Shown: positions 43,625 to 53,222, counted from the first letter of the stretch. The stretch is 64,000 nt of DNA from Oceanobacillus salinisoli (GCF_009733865.1 NZ_WOFB01000012.1:62001-126000), one strand, 5' to 3'. The notes: generated from the sequence alone by a model not told the origin. Translations and numbers: made by a program.

Positions 43625-44536
43625 TCAGTATGCACTATCCACTGCTGCTTCATTTTGCTCCGTTCGCTTTTGCTGGTTAAACAAAAAGAAAAAGACGCTA
43701 ATTAATACGATTAACCCACCAACGATTTGCATGCTTGTTAATTTTTCCCCAAGTAATAAGAAAGCTAATGCACTTGCACCAACTGGTTCTCCAAGGATGC
43801 TCATGGAAATCGTCGTTGCATTAACGTAGTTTAATAGCCAATTGTTGATGACGTGAGAAATGGTTGGCACGACAGCGAGCAGCAGGAAAATCCCCCATTC
43901 CTTTGCATCATATCCACCGAATGCAACACCAGTTCCAACATTAAATATTGTCAGGAAAATAGCGGCAATCGTAAATACTAGAAAACTGTAAATCCAGTGT
44001 GATACTTTCTTTACGACACTTTGACCAATTAATAAATACCCAACAACGGCAATGACGCTTAAGAAGGAAAGAATATCACCAATAATGGCCATCGTACTTA
44101 ATGCAAAATCGCCCCATCCAATCAAGACTACTCCAACTACTGCAATTCCCATCGTTAACAGGGCTGAAGTGTTCGTTCTTTCTTTATACAGTAAGAATCC
44201 ACCAATTACAGCTATCACCGGCTGTAATGCAAGAATAATGGTGGAACTGGCTACAGTAGTTAGTTTTAATGAACCAAACCATAGGGCAAAATGCAATCCT
44301 AAAAAGGCCCCTGAAAAAAGTAACAGGTTCCAGTCCCTTTTTGTGATTTTTTTGAAATCCCCTCGATATCTCCAGACAATTGGCAGCATCAATAAGGCTG
44401 CAATCCACATACGATACATGCTGGAAATCGTCGCTGGGGATTCCGACCATTTCACAAATATCGCTGAAAAAGAAATGGCGATGATCGAAATAATTAATGG
44501 TAAGCTAATCGATTTAGAAGTTCCCCCACTGTTCAA
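43625..44536 (-). CDS. EamA/DMT-family transporter
   Basis: A 303-residue membrane protein with ten hydrophobic segments arranged as two EamA repeats: the first contains RMWIAALLMLPI and GLHFALWFGSLKLT, the second GYLLIGQSVVKK and SILGEPVGASALAFLLLGE with the conserved Glu-Pro. The family exports amino acids, metabolites or drugs. Start is TTG 44536 preceded by GGGGGGAAG. Single gene, no hint of substrate. Confidence 0.87.
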   Translation of the reverse strand: MNSGGTSKSISLPLIISIIAISFSAIFVKWSESPATISSMYRMWIAALLMLPIVWRYRGDFKKITKRDWNLLLFSGAFLGLHFALWFGSLKLTTVASSTIILALQPVIAVIGGFLLYKERTNTSALLTMGIAVVGVVLIGWGDFALSTMAIIGDILSFLSVIAVVGYLLIGQSVVKKVSHWIYSFLVFTIAAIFLTIFNVGTGVAFGGYDAKEWGIFLLLAVVPTISHVINNWLLNYVNATTISMSILGEPVGASALAFLLLGEKLTSMQIVGGLIVLISVFFFLFNQQKRTEQNEAAVDSAY

Positions 44537-44885
44537 CTGTCTTCCCCCCTGTCCATATATAATTTAAAATTATATCGAATGTGTTCAGAGGATACAATCG
44601 AGTTCATTTAAAATAATATAAGTTTAGAAAATCAGCACTAATTGTGTATTTATGCACATAATTACTTCCCGGTAAAAAATAAATTCATATAAAATTTTTA
44701 GTACTCATCTTGCTTAAGTTCACATTTTGTTCAAATATTTGTTAACTAATTGTGAACTAATGAGCAAATGTATTTTAAAAAGGAAAAAACATGTTATTAT
44801 AAAAATGTACTAAGGAACACCAAACACAATATTGTGAAATAGTGAACATGAAATAAATATTATCAAATAAAAGGAGTTGGTTTTT
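44537..44885. other. Divergent gap with TGTGAAC motifs before the DoxX gene
   Basis: GTTCACA (44720) and TGTGAAC (44752) form a spaced inverted pair, and TTGTGAAATAGTGAACA (44832-44848) lies nearer the DoxX start. TTGTGAA resembles a half-site of the redox repressor Rex, but no full palindrome is present. Confidence 0.4.
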
Positions 44886-45401
44886 ATGATGATGGAATTT
44901 ATTCGGAACAATAAAGTAGTGGCAGGAATATTAACAGTAATAAGAGTGTATTTAGGGTATACCTGGTTAATGGGTGGCCTGGGCAAAGTAACAGGTGGAA
45001 CATTTGATGCAAGTGGATTTATTCAAGGAGCTATTGCAGGTGCAGGCGGGGATCATCCTACCGTACAAGGCTGGTGGGCAGCTTTTTTAGAGACTTTCGC
45101 ATTACCAAATGCCCAGGTTTTCAGCTTCCTGGTTATGTGGGGCGAAGTATTAGTAGGTTTAGCACTTATTTTAGGTATCTTCACTAACTTTGCAGCACTG
45201 ATGGGAATCACGATGAATTTCGCATTTCTATTCAGTGGAACAGTAAGCACAAACGCCCAAATGGTATTAATGACCGTATTCATCCTTGTAGCAGGATATA
45301 ACGCAGGACGTTACGGATTAGACAGATGGGTCATCCCATTCTTGATAAACCATACACCAATTGTCAAAGATAAAGGGGAAAAAGAAGCAGTAGCAGTATA
45401 A
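44886..45401 (+). CDS. DoxX-family membrane protein
   Basis: A 171-residue protein with four hydrophobic segments. RVYLGYTWLMGGLGKVTGG and VMWGEVLVGLALILGIFTNF followed by MNFAFLFSG are typical DoxX/TQO-small signatures. The family is linked to thiosulfate:quinone oxidation in archaea and to thiol stress in bacteria; in Bacillaceae its role is not defined. ATG 44886 lies nine bases after AAGGAG; the frame reaches back to TTG 44877, which overlaps that site. Confidence 0.87.
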   Translation: MMMEFIRNNKVVAGILTVIRVYLGYTWLMGGLGKVTGGTFDASGFIQGAIAGAGGDHPTVQGWWAAFLETFALPNAQVFSFLVMWGEVLVGLALILGIFTNFAALMGITMNFAFLFSGTVSTNAQMVLMTVFILVAGYNAGRYGLDRWVIPFLINHTPIVKDKGEKEAVAV

Positions 45402-45444
45402 ATTTATACAAAGAAGGCCGACTTAACAGACTTATTATAATATG

Positions 45445-45488
45445 AAAATGGTTCCGAACATCGCTTTAGATGATTGGAACCATTTTTC
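45445..45488 (+). terminator. Terminator after the DoxX gene
   Basis: AAAATGGTTCC pairs with GGAACCATTTTT. Confidence 0.88.
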
Positions 45489-45685
45489 GTGAATCGTTGT
45501 TATTATCTATTGTCTGAATTGCATTCATGGCGGTGCACTACCTTAAGTTTACCTTCCTTTTACTGACTAAATAGTAAAACACTAAATAAGAGGGATACGT
45601 TTTCGCTTCACGACGACCTCCTTGTAGTTTAATACACCCCCCATAGCCTAAAGCCAGCGATGATAGATTAGAAGTTTTAGATGCC

Positions 45686-45786
45686 CGAATGAGCTCAGGA
45701 ATCAATCAAAAAGTCACGTAGAAAGGATCTAGGTTTTCGAATGAGCCTAGGAATCAATCAAAAGGTCACGTAAAAAGGCTCTATCC
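45686..45786. repeat. Tandem repeat, two units of 52 bp
   Basis: Units start CGAATGAGCTCAGGAATCAA at 45686 and CGAATGAGCCTAGGAATCAA at 45738 and both contain TCAATCAAAA-GTCACGTA. No gene is seen in the gap 45489-45857. Confidence 0.8.
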
Positions 45787-45857
45787 TTCTTTATTATGTT
45801 TAAACCTGTTAGAAATGGTGAAAAATGTTAAAAACAAATATTATGGAGGGAATATGT

Positions 45858-46451
45858 ATGAAAAGACTATTTGTTATGATGTTTATTGCCCCCGTGATTT
45901 TGATGGCATGTAGTAATCAGGACACACTAGAAAATAAACAGGATGAGCAAAGTGCAGAATCCCATGATGAAGAGCATCAGGAAGTGAATGCTATGATAGA
46001 ATCGGATGTCCTAGTTGACTTGAAAAACGCAGACGGACAAGTTGTTGCTACTGCATCCCTAGTGGAGACGGAGGACACAGGAGTTAACATTGCTATAAAA
46101 GGAGAAAATTTACCCCCTGGTGCCCATGGTTTCCATATTCACGAAAATGGTTCATGTGAAGCACCGGATTTTGAGTCTGCTGGAGGACACTTTAATCCAA
46201 CAGGAGATAATCACGGTTTTGATGACCCAGATGGTAGACATGCTGGAGACTTGGAAAATTTAAAAGTAGCAGAAAACGGCAAAATCTATACTGAAGTAAG
46301 AGCGGATATGGTAACACTGGAAAAAGGAAAAGAAAATTCTCTGCTTAATGAAGATGGCACGTCACTAGTTATTCATGCCGAGGCAGATGATTATAAATCA
46401 CAGCCTTCAGGTAATGCTGGAGAACGAATTGCCTGTGGAGTAATTGAATAG
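45858..46451 (+). CDS. Cu/Zn superoxide dismutase lipoprotein
   Basis: A 197-residue lipoprotein. Signal MKRLFVMMFIAPVILMAC ends in lipobox LMAC. The dismutase domain keeps the copper ligands HIH in GFHIHENG, His in GGHFNPTG and His in VIHAEADDY, the zinc ligands His in DNHGF and GRHAGD, and the catalytic Arg in GERIACGV. Bacillus subtilis YojM lacks part of this set; here all are present, so activity against superoxide outside the membrane is likely. ATG 45858 follows GGAGGG; an earlier in-frame ATG lies upstream of that site. Confidence 0.92.
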   Translation: MKRLFVMMFIAPVILMACSNQDTLENKQDEQSAESHDEEHQEVNAMIESDVLVDLKNADGQVVATASLVETEDTGVNIAIKGENLPPGAHGFHIHENGSCEAPDFESAGGHFNPTGDNHGFDDPDGRHAGDLENLKVAENGKIYTEVRADMVTLEKGKENSLLNEDGTSLVIHAEADDYKSQPSGNAGERIACGVIE

Positions 46452-46465
46452 CTTATTCGTAAATT

Positions 46466-46502
46466 AAAAAGCAATGCTCTTCTAATGAGCATTGCTTTTT
46501 AT
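46466..46502 (+). terminator. Terminator after the superoxide dismutase gene
   Basis: AAAAAGCAATGCTC pairs perfectly with GAGCATTGCTTTTT. Confidence 0.93.
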
Positions 46503-46582
46503 TGATTATATAATTCTGAATAATCGTAAATTCGACTACCAAAATGGCGGGGTATCATGTATAATAAATAGCAAACCATATT

Positions 46583-46690
46583 GAACATTTATAAATTCGG
46601 CGTTCGTCATGCTTGAACATCCTCTTATACTTGGGACGTTAAAATTTTAGCTGGGTTAATCTACTGTTTGGCTAAAATTTATATTTCCCT
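46583..46690 (-). repeat. Composite of two short dispersed repeats
   Basis: TTGAACATCCTCTTA (46611) recurs in the element at 62.2 kb. It is followed by ACTTGGGACGTTAAAATTTT, the reverse of the repeat at 8235, and AGCTGGGTTAATCTACTGTT, which aligns with 14850-14910. Confidence 0.65.
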
Positions 46691-46805
46691 GGTACCGTGA
46701 AAAATGATGCAAATTGAAAGGGCAGTTAATTTTCCTTTTAGGAAGGTGGCTGCCCGTTCATACGTCGAATATTTCGAAACTCGAAGGAAAGAAAGGGAGA
46801 CGAAG

Positions 46806-47993
46806 ATGGAAACTATATCAAGCGTACATCCTGAATCAAAAGAGGATAGAATCTGGACAAAGGATTTCCTCTTAGTTTGTATGGCCAATTTTTTCGTATT
46901 TTTAGGTTTTCAAATGACATTACCAACCATTCCGCTGTTTGTAAAGGAGCTGGGTGGTGGGGACCAGCTGGTTGGCGCTGTTGTCGGGATATTTACGTTT
47001 TCTGCCTTGTTATTCCGTCCGTATGCCGGGCATGCCCTTGAATCCAAAGGCAGGGGATTTGTTTATCTTATCGGATTGTCTATTTTTGTTTTATCGGTAG
47101 GATCCTACGCTTTTGTTGTAGGCATTGTCCTATTATTTTTACTTCGAATCGTACAGGGAATTGGCTGGGGGTTTTCGACAACAGCGGGTGGTACGATTGC
47201 AACGGATATCATCCCACCGAAACGCCGCGGGGAAGGGTTAGGTTATTTTGGGTTATCCGGTAGTATTGCCCTTGCATTTGGACCATCTCTAGGTTTAGCA
47301 CTTGTAGGGATCATATCATTCACTCAGCTGTTTTTACTTTGTGCAGCACTTGGATTTGTTTCTCTTCTGCTTGCCTCGAAAATTCACTATAAAAAAGTGG
47401 ACCAGTCAGAACAAAAAACGACTGCGCTTAAGCTGGATATATTTGAAAAAACGGCATTAGAGCCTTCCATTCTATTATTTTTTATTACAGTAACATTTGG
47501 GGGGATTGCTACGTTTTTGCCCTTACATACATTGGAAAAAGGCATAGAGGGAATTCAGCTGTATTTTCTTTTCTTTGCTATTTTCTTAATGATATCGAGA
47601 GCCTTCGCCGGAAAACTTTATGATCGAAAAGGTCATCTTTATGTATTTTTGCCTGGTACCATTCTTATTTTCCTTGCCATGCTGTTATTAGCCTGGCTTC
47701 CAAACACGATGGTACTTTTCATTGCTGCCTCCCTTTATGGGCTGGGCTTTGGTGGGGTTCAGCCCGCTCTGCAGGCATGGGCTGTGGAAAATGCAAACAC
47801 CAAACGAAAAGGGATGGCCAATGCAACGTTTTTCTCCTTTTTTGACCTGGGCATTGGATGTGGAGCGATTCTCTTCGGGTTAATTGCTGTATTTGGATAT
47901 GGAATGATTTACCTTACAGCAGCAGTTTCTGTGCTATTATCCATGGTGTTATACATTTATCTTTATATACGGGCAAAGAGAATGGTAAACTAG
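46806..47993 (+). CDS. MFS transporter
   Basis: A 395-residue protein with twelve predicted membrane segments. RPYAGHALESKGRG and RAFAGKLYDRKGH are the paired loop-2 and loop-8 motifs of the major facilitator superfamily, and RIVQGIGWGFSTTAGGTIAT is the drug-proton antiporter type motif. Likely an efflux carrier (YfkF/YwoG-like); the substrate is unknown. ATG 46806 follows GGGAG; the open frame reaches back to 46704 without support. Confidence 0.88.
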   Translation: METISSVHPESKEDRIWTKDFLLVCMANFFVFLGFQMTLPTIPLFVKELGGGDQLVGAVVGIFTFSALLFRPYAGHALESKGRGFVYLIGLSIFVLSVGSYAFVVGIVLLFLLRIVQGIGWGFSTTAGGTIATDIIPPKRRGEGLGYFGLSGSIALAFGPSLGLALVGIISFTQLFLLCAALGFVSLLLASKIHYKKVDQSEQKTTALKLDIFEKTALEPSILLFFITVTFGGIATFLPLHTLEKGIEGIQLYFLFFAIFLMISRAFAGKLYDRKGHLYVFLPGTILIFLAMLLLAWLPNTMVLFIAASLYGLGFGGVQPALQAWAVENANTKRKGMANATFFSFFDLGIGCGAILFGLIAVFGYGMIYLTAAVSVLLSMVLYIYLYIRAKRMVN

Positions 47994-48049
47994 AAAGTAG
48001 TTGTTTCATAAGTTTTGTTGATTTTTAGTCCTTTACCATTTATATAGAA

Positions 48050-48310
48050 TGCGAATTAGTTTAATTTGAGATAATACTACCGCTACGGAAATATACTATA
48101 TACTTCGCTTTCCGCGGGCGGCAGGTGATCGGGCTAATAGGACGTTGGTCACGAAGGCGTTGCCACAAAAGGTCTTCGGTGGGGCGAGTAATCGTAGCCC
48201 CAGGACGTGGCGTTCTTAGCCTTTGATCCTTTGTCGCGACTTTAGGGGTCTTACCGATGCCACTTTTCCCGCAGGAGTCTCCGTGTATTTCCTCGTTAAG
48301 TATAGTACTG
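48050..48310. repeat. GGAAATACAC-type dispersed element, copy 3 with a different centre
   Basis: The left arm CGGAAATATAC, TTCGCTTTCCGCGGGCGGCA and right arm ACTTTAGGGGTCTTACCGAT, GCAGGAGTCTCCGTGTATTT match the copy at 61.6 kb. Between them about 110 bp (from 48140, including GGTGGGGCGAGTAATCGTAG) replace the usual 22-bp centre. Preceded by the same ATTAGTTTAATTTGAGATAA as at 21.8 kb. Confidence 0.78.
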
Positions 48311-48471
48311 TGTAACTTATAGTTATATTAAATTAGAAATAGTTATCTACTATTGTGATGGTTGATTGGAGCGGAATCGGGCAGTGCACTCACTTAGTTC
48401 TAAATTTATATCAAGTGTGAAATAATTTTTTTCTAAAGATAAGAAAGTATAAATTTTTTTGCTTCGATGTC

Positions 48472-48727
48472 TAGCTCCAGCGCCCAGCGACTAGCGAGAA
48501 TTCCCTCACCTCCGTACGATAAAGAAGACTTGCCGATTGGTGAAACCAGAGGCTTAGTCGCACTTATACCCTTGCGGTGAAAGTCAACATCGACTCACTC
48601 CGTTCGTCGTGTTTCCTTTATCTCCTGCGGGGACTGTTCGTTAAAACCGCCGCTTTCCGCGGTAACACCGAACCACCTGGCATGGCCAGGCGCAGTCCGT
48701 ACGTCGCTATACGGGCGCTTGCGCTTT
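48472..48727. repeat. Large structured dispersed element, copy 2
   Basis: Nearly the same as 28424-28737 (for example GGTGAAACCAGAGGCTTAGT and ACCACCTGGCATGGCCAGGC) but lacks the 60-bp part with the CCCC/GGGG hairpin, replaced by TCCGTTCGTCGTG. The closing stems AGCGCCC/GGGCGCT and AGCGAC/GTCGCT are kept. It is followed at 48735 by a GCAGTCCCAATCTT repeat. Confidence 0.8.
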
Positions 48728-48828
48728 TCTTATTACAAAGCAACAAATCTTTTCGATGGGACTAGTAATCGCAGTCCCAATCTTATAGAAAATAGCCTAG
48801 TTTTAGTATAACAAGGAGAGTACAACCA

Positions 48829-49548
48829 ATGAATGCGATAGGAATTTTCCTTTTAACGATAGCTATGACCTTTGCATATGCAGCCGCATATTTTATTTTA
48901 AAAAAACAGAAATATTCCTTTATAACCGGAATGAGAAACCGCACAAATGAAGAAATAAAAAAGCTGCAAAAGTCAGGATATATGAAAGCAACAGGAAGAT
49001 TATATTTAATTATTGCCATCGAATTAACAATAGGCCTGCTATTAACGATGCTTGGGATTTCCTATGCTTTTGAAATTGCGGTCGGTATATTTGTTCTTTT
49101 GTTTGTTGTTGGCTATATATATATTCAAAAGTACGAACTAAAGGAAAGACGCCAAACGGCATATCTTTCCAGCGTAATAACTGGATTTATAACGATTGGT
49201 ATTGTTGGCTATATATTAAGCCGGGGATTTTTAGGAAATGAGTTAGTGATATCAGATGAGCAAATAGAAATTACTGGTCCTTATGGGGTGGAAGTCTCCT
49301 TACAGGAAATTCGGGAAGTGGAATTACTGGATGAATTGCCGGAAATAAATGTCCGTACAAATGGATATGCATTTGGCGAGCGATTAATGGGAAATTTTAG
49401 TGTAGAGGAATATGGAAGTGGGAAATTGTTCGTCCATAGGGAAAGTAAACCTTATTTATTTATCGAGCTGGATGGAACCTATATTATTATTAATAGTAAA
49501 GATGTAGAACAAACAAGGAAATGGCATAATCAGTTACAGGAAAACTAA
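48829..49548 (+). CDS. DUF3784-type membrane protein with PH-like domain
   Basis: A 239-residue protein. Residues 1-130 carry four membrane segments; SFITGMRNRTNEEIKKLQKS between the first two is the DUF3784 pattern. Residues 145-235 form a soluble domain beginning ISDEQIEITGPYGVEVSLQE, which resembles bacterial PH-like domains with a closing helix. RBS AAGGAGAG precedes ATG 48829. Role unknown, often near regulators of membrane stress. Confidence 0.75.
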   Translation: MNAIGIFLLTIAMTFAYAAAYFILKKQKYSFITGMRNRTNEEIKKLQKSGYMKATGRLYLIIAIELTIGLLLTMLGISYAFEIAVGIFVLLFVVGYIYIQKYELKERRQTAYLSSVITGFITIGIVGYILSRGFLGNELVISDEQIEITGPYGVEVSLQEIREVELLDELPEINVRTNGYAFGERLMGNFSVEEYGSGKLFVHRESKPYLFIELDGTYIIINSKDVEQTRKWHNQLQEN

Positions 49549-49762
49549 TACAATGCACTAAAATACGAGCGAATGCGAGTTTTTCTAAGATTTACGGGTA
49601 TAAACTACTGTCGAATTTCCTAACCTAGTAATTAAGTGAAAGAAAACGAAAGCTAACCTTTTAAGTTGGAAGGGTTTAAAAACAGAAGTGACTCGTTTAC
49701 AATAGAATATAATAATTTGTTAAAAATATAGAGAGATTGGCAGAAGGTAGGTTAATGGTGTT

Positions 49763-52700
49763 GTGAAAAGACTTAGCGATTTTCATCTCCAACGTTTATT
49801 TCCGTCTGTTATTTACCGGCGTGGATTGGAGTACTATAAACAGAATAGAGTAAGTGATCTATTATATGATATCAATTATCAAGTGTGGTCTGCGACGGTT
49901 CATGGTTCAGAGGATTATTTTGTCGAGATTAATATGCGCGATATGGACAAAGGTTCGATTGATACGTATTGTGACTGTCCTGCATTTGACACATTTGGTT
50001 CATGTAAACATATAGTTGCTGCCTTAATCACTATTGCAAATAAAGAACAAAATGATGTGAAGGGGACGGAAAACTATAACTATCAATTAACAAGCCGATT
50101 CATCGATAGGTTAGGATCTGTTACTCAGGCAAGTCAGCGTGCTGAAATTTTGCCTGATAAAAGACCGATGCATGTCGAATATTACTGTAAGTGGTCATAT
50201 GACAGAAATATAGTTATAGAATTAAAAGCTGGAGAATCACATCGTTATGTCGTAAAAGATGCATTCGACTTTATTCGTGATGTGCTTCTGGGCAGAGATT
50301 ACTATTTCACGAAAAAATTCACCTATAGCACGGACAGTCATTATTTTCATAAACAGGATTTGGAAATATTTGAGATGCTTTATTCCATACGAAGGAATGA
50401 GGAAGTCTACAATGGGTACCGATTCTATCATTATCAGGGAGATGTGAATGATAGACGTTCCGTTGTCATTCCGCCTTTTCTTGCCAAAGAGCTTTTAGAA
50501 AAGCTGACAGAACGGGATTTTGTTGTGGATTCAAAGGAAGGGACATACAAAGATATAACCATTGAAAAAGAAACATTGCCATTTGAATTCGCACTAACGA
50601 AAAATGAACGTGATGATTTGATGCTAACGATGGAGGATGTCACAGGGGCCATTTACTTTAAACCATATGAGATTCTATTTGCGCAAGGTACGTTCTATTA
50701 TCCTACAAAGGACCAGATTCCTATTATCGAGGAGATGGTCGGATTTGGGATGGAAGATTTCAAACTGCCAATTACGAAACAGCAAGCTGATGCGTTTGTC
50801 TCCGAGGTGCTACCATCATTACGGAAAATCGGAAATGTAGAGGCGTCGGAACATGTGAAATCGGAAATTATTCAGGTTCCTTTACGGGCTAAGCTATTTC
50901 TGGACGTTAAGGAAGATTGGATTGTCGGGAAGCTGGAATATCATTATGGGGAACACTTGATTGATCCGTTTAATGGCCGTAAGCATGGTGATGTTATTAT
51001 CATTCGTGATATTGAGAAGGAACAGTACATCATGCAGCTGATTGAACATGCCAACTTCCATTACAATGGAAAGGAACTTTATATTGAAGCGGATGAAGAG
51101 GAAATGTACGATTTCCTCTATCACGTCATACCGATTCTCGATCAGCATGTCGAATTATTTTTGACATCAGAAATTCGTAGTTTCATTGTGGAAACAGATC
51201 CGATTCCGAGCACGAATGTTCGCTTGGAGACATCTGCTAATTTACTGGAAATTGGCTTTGATATAGATGGTGTGGATGATTCTGAGATAAATAAAATATT
51301 AGATGCGGTCATCGAGAAGAAACGCTATTACCGAATGCCGGATGGGGCACTTCTTTCCTTGGAAGGGGAAGAATTCACGTCTATGCAGCAATTATTTAAA
51401 GACATGGACATCGGAAAACAGGATATTCAGCAGGGGAATGTACAGATGCCTGTGTATCGGGGAGCACAGCTGGATGAAATGATTCAAACGGATAAAAGCT
51501 ATGATCCATCATTTCGAAAATTACTGCATCATCTCAAGTCCCCTGAAGAGCAGGTTTATGATTTACCAGACAACCTCCAAGCAACACTCAGGAGTTATCA
51601 AATGACTGGGTACCAATGGTTTAAGTCATTAAGTCATTATCATCTCGGAGGGATATTGGCCGATGACATGGGTTTAGGAAAGACTTTGCAAAGCATTGCC
51701 TATATTGCCTCTGAACCAGTAGTTCACGGGCCACACTTAATTGTTGCCCCGTCATCAGTTGTCTACAATTGGAAGAACGAGTTTGAGAAATTTGTTCCTG
51801 ATTTAAAGGTTGCCATTATGACAGGAGCCCCATCAGAGCGCCATCATAAAATGGAAGAAATGACAGATATGGATGTTTGGATTACTTCCTATGCCACATT
51901 ACGGCAGGACATAGAGCTCTATCGCGAAAGAACATTCCAAAGCTTAATTTTAGATGAAGCGCAATATATTAAAAATTATGCAACGAAAACATCACGGGCA
52001 ATGCGGGAAGTGAAAGCAACAAGAAAGTTTGCGCTAAGCGGCACGCCAATTGAAAATTCCATTGATGAATTATGGGCGATTTTCCAGGTTATTCTGCCAG
52101 GACTAATGCCAAACCAGCGAACCTTTAAGCAATTATCGAACGAAAAAATATCAATGATTACGAAACCATTTATACTTCGCCGCTTAAAGAAAGATGTATT
52201 AAAGGAATTGCCGGAAAAAATCGAATCCGTCCATGTTTCGGAGTTAACAAAGGACCAGAAAGATTTATATGTCGGCTATTTAAGACAGGTACAACAGGAA
52301 GCAGCTCAATCCATGAAAGAAAGTGGATTTAATCAAAACCGAATGAAAATTTTAGCTGGCTTAACCAGATTACGGCAAATTTGCTGCCACCCTTCCATGT
52401 TTATTGAAAACTATGAAGGGCAATCCGGAAAACTGGAGCAGCTGATGGAAACGGTAAGAAGTACGATTGAAAACGGAAAACGGATGCTAATCTTTTCACA
52501 GTTTACTAGTATGCATGAAATTATTATAGAGCGTCTGGAAAAAGAGGGACTTGATTATTTCTACCTAAGTGGGCAAACACAGTCCCAAGAACGTGTAGAA
52601 ATGAGTGAACGCTTCAATAATGGCGAAAAGAGTATTTTTCTTATCTCTTTAAAAGCCGGTGGAACTGGATTAAATCTAACTGGTGCAGATACGGTTATTT

Positions 52701-52936
52701 TATATGATTTATGGTGGAATCCCGCTGTAGAAGATCAAGCAACAGGCCGTGCTCACCGGTTCGGGCAAAAAAATGTGGTTCAGGTCATTCGTCTTGTGAC
52801 AGAAGGGACAATAGAGGAAAAAATCTATGACTTACAACAGAAAAAGCGTGAGTTAATCGATCAAGTCATCCAGCCAGGCGAGACGATGCTGTCCAGCCTC
52901 AGTGAAGATGATGTTCGTGAATTATTGAGTATATAA
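49763..52936 (+). CDS. SWIM-domain SNF2-family ATPase
   Basis: A 1057-residue protein. The SWIM zinc motif CDCPAFDTFGSCKHIVAAL lies near residues 72-90. A long bacterial SNF2-associated region follows. The ATPase has motif I DDMGLGKTLQS near 635, motif II LDEAQYIKN near 730, SGTPIENS, and the C-terminal helicase half with SLKAGGTGLNLTGAD and QATGRAHRFGQ. Such proteins translocate on double-stranded DNA and are proposed to remodel protein-DNA complexes such as RNA polymerase; the substrate is not known. Start GTG 49763 has a modest AGGTAGG upstream. Confidence 0.92.
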   Translation: MKRLSDFHLQRLFPSVIYRRGLEYYKQNRVSDLLYDINYQVWSATVHGSEDYFVEINMRDMDKGSIDTYCDCPAFDTFGSCKHIVAALITIANKEQNDVKGTENYNYQLTSRFIDRLGSVTQASQRAEILPDKRPMHVEYYCKWSYDRNIVIELKAGESHRYVVKDAFDFIRDVLLGRDYYFTKKFTYSTDSHYFHKQDLEIFEMLYSIRRNEEVYNGYRFYHYQGDVNDRRSVVIPPFLAKELLEKLTERDFVVDSKEGTYKDITIEKETLPFEFALTKNERDDLMLTMEDVTGAIYFKPYEILFAQGTFYYPTKDQIPIIEEMVGFGMEDFKLPITKQQADAFVSEVLPSLRKIGNVEASEHVKSEIIQVPLRAKLFLDVKEDWIVGKLEYHYGEHLIDPFNGRKHGDVIIIRDIEKEQYIMQLIEHANFHYNGKELYIEADEEEMYDFLYHVIPILDQHVELFLTSEIRSFIVETDPIPSTNVRLETSANLLEIGFDIDGVDDSEINKILDAVIEKKRYYRMPDGALLSLEGEEFTSMQQLFKDMDIGKQDIQQGNVQMPVYRGAQLDEMIQTDKSYDPSFRKLLHHLKSPEEQVYDLPDNLQATLRSYQMTGYQWFKSLSHYHLGGILADDMGLGKTLQSIAYIASEPVVHGPHLIVAPSSVVYNWKNEFEKFVPDLKVAIMTGAPSERHHKMEEMTDMDVWITSYATLRQDIELYRERTFQSLILDEAQYIKNYATKTSRAMREVKATRKFALSGTPIENSIDELWAIFQVILPGLMPNQRTFKQLSNEKISMITKPFILRRLKKDVLKELPEKIESVHVSELTKDQKDLYVGYLRQVQQEAAQSMKESGFNQNRMKILAGLTRLRQICCHPSMFIENYEGQSGKLEQLMETVRSTIENGKRMLIFSQFTSMHEIIIERLEKEGLDYFYLSGQTQSQERVEMSERFNNGEKSIFLISLKAGGTGLNLTGADTVILYDLWWNPAVEDQATGRAHRFGQKNVVQVIRLVTEGTIEEKIYDLQQKKRELIDQVIQPGETMLSSLSEDDVRELLSI

Positions 52937-52997
52937 ATAAAAGTCAGATGCTTGCGTGGAGCGAGTGTCTGGCTTTTTTCTTAGTTTGGAAAAGTGA

Positions 52998-53222
52998 AGC
53001 AAATCGCGCGAGCGCCCATTGAAATCGAACGCCAGCCAAGTTAACTCGCGCGAGTGCTCCCCGAAATCGAACGCCAGCCAGGTTAACTCGCGCGAGCGCT
53101 CCCCGAAATCGAACGCCAACCAAGTTAACCCGCGTGAGCACTCCTTCAAATCGAACGCCAACCAAGTAAAGTCGCGCGACCCGCTCCCAAAAACGACCAC
53201 TAACCAAGTAAAAGTCCCGCGT
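52998..53222. repeat. Tandem repeat, five units of 42 bp, between convergent genes
   Basis: AAATCGAACGCCAGCCAAGT-type units start at 53022, 53064, 53106, 53148 and a decayed one at 53190, each with TCGCGCGAG. On the minus strand a frame reads repeated LTWLAFDFGERSRE, 14 residues, but has no ribosome binding site. It fills the gap 52937-53325. Confidence 0.88.

Noticed and set aside
44052-44567. 171-codon frame antisense to the EamA transporter gene
   Set aside because: Shadow of a well-supported coding gene; no ribosome binding site or domain.
48577-48765. 62-codon frame
   Set aside because: Lies wholly in the large structured repeat; the other copy does not keep the frame.
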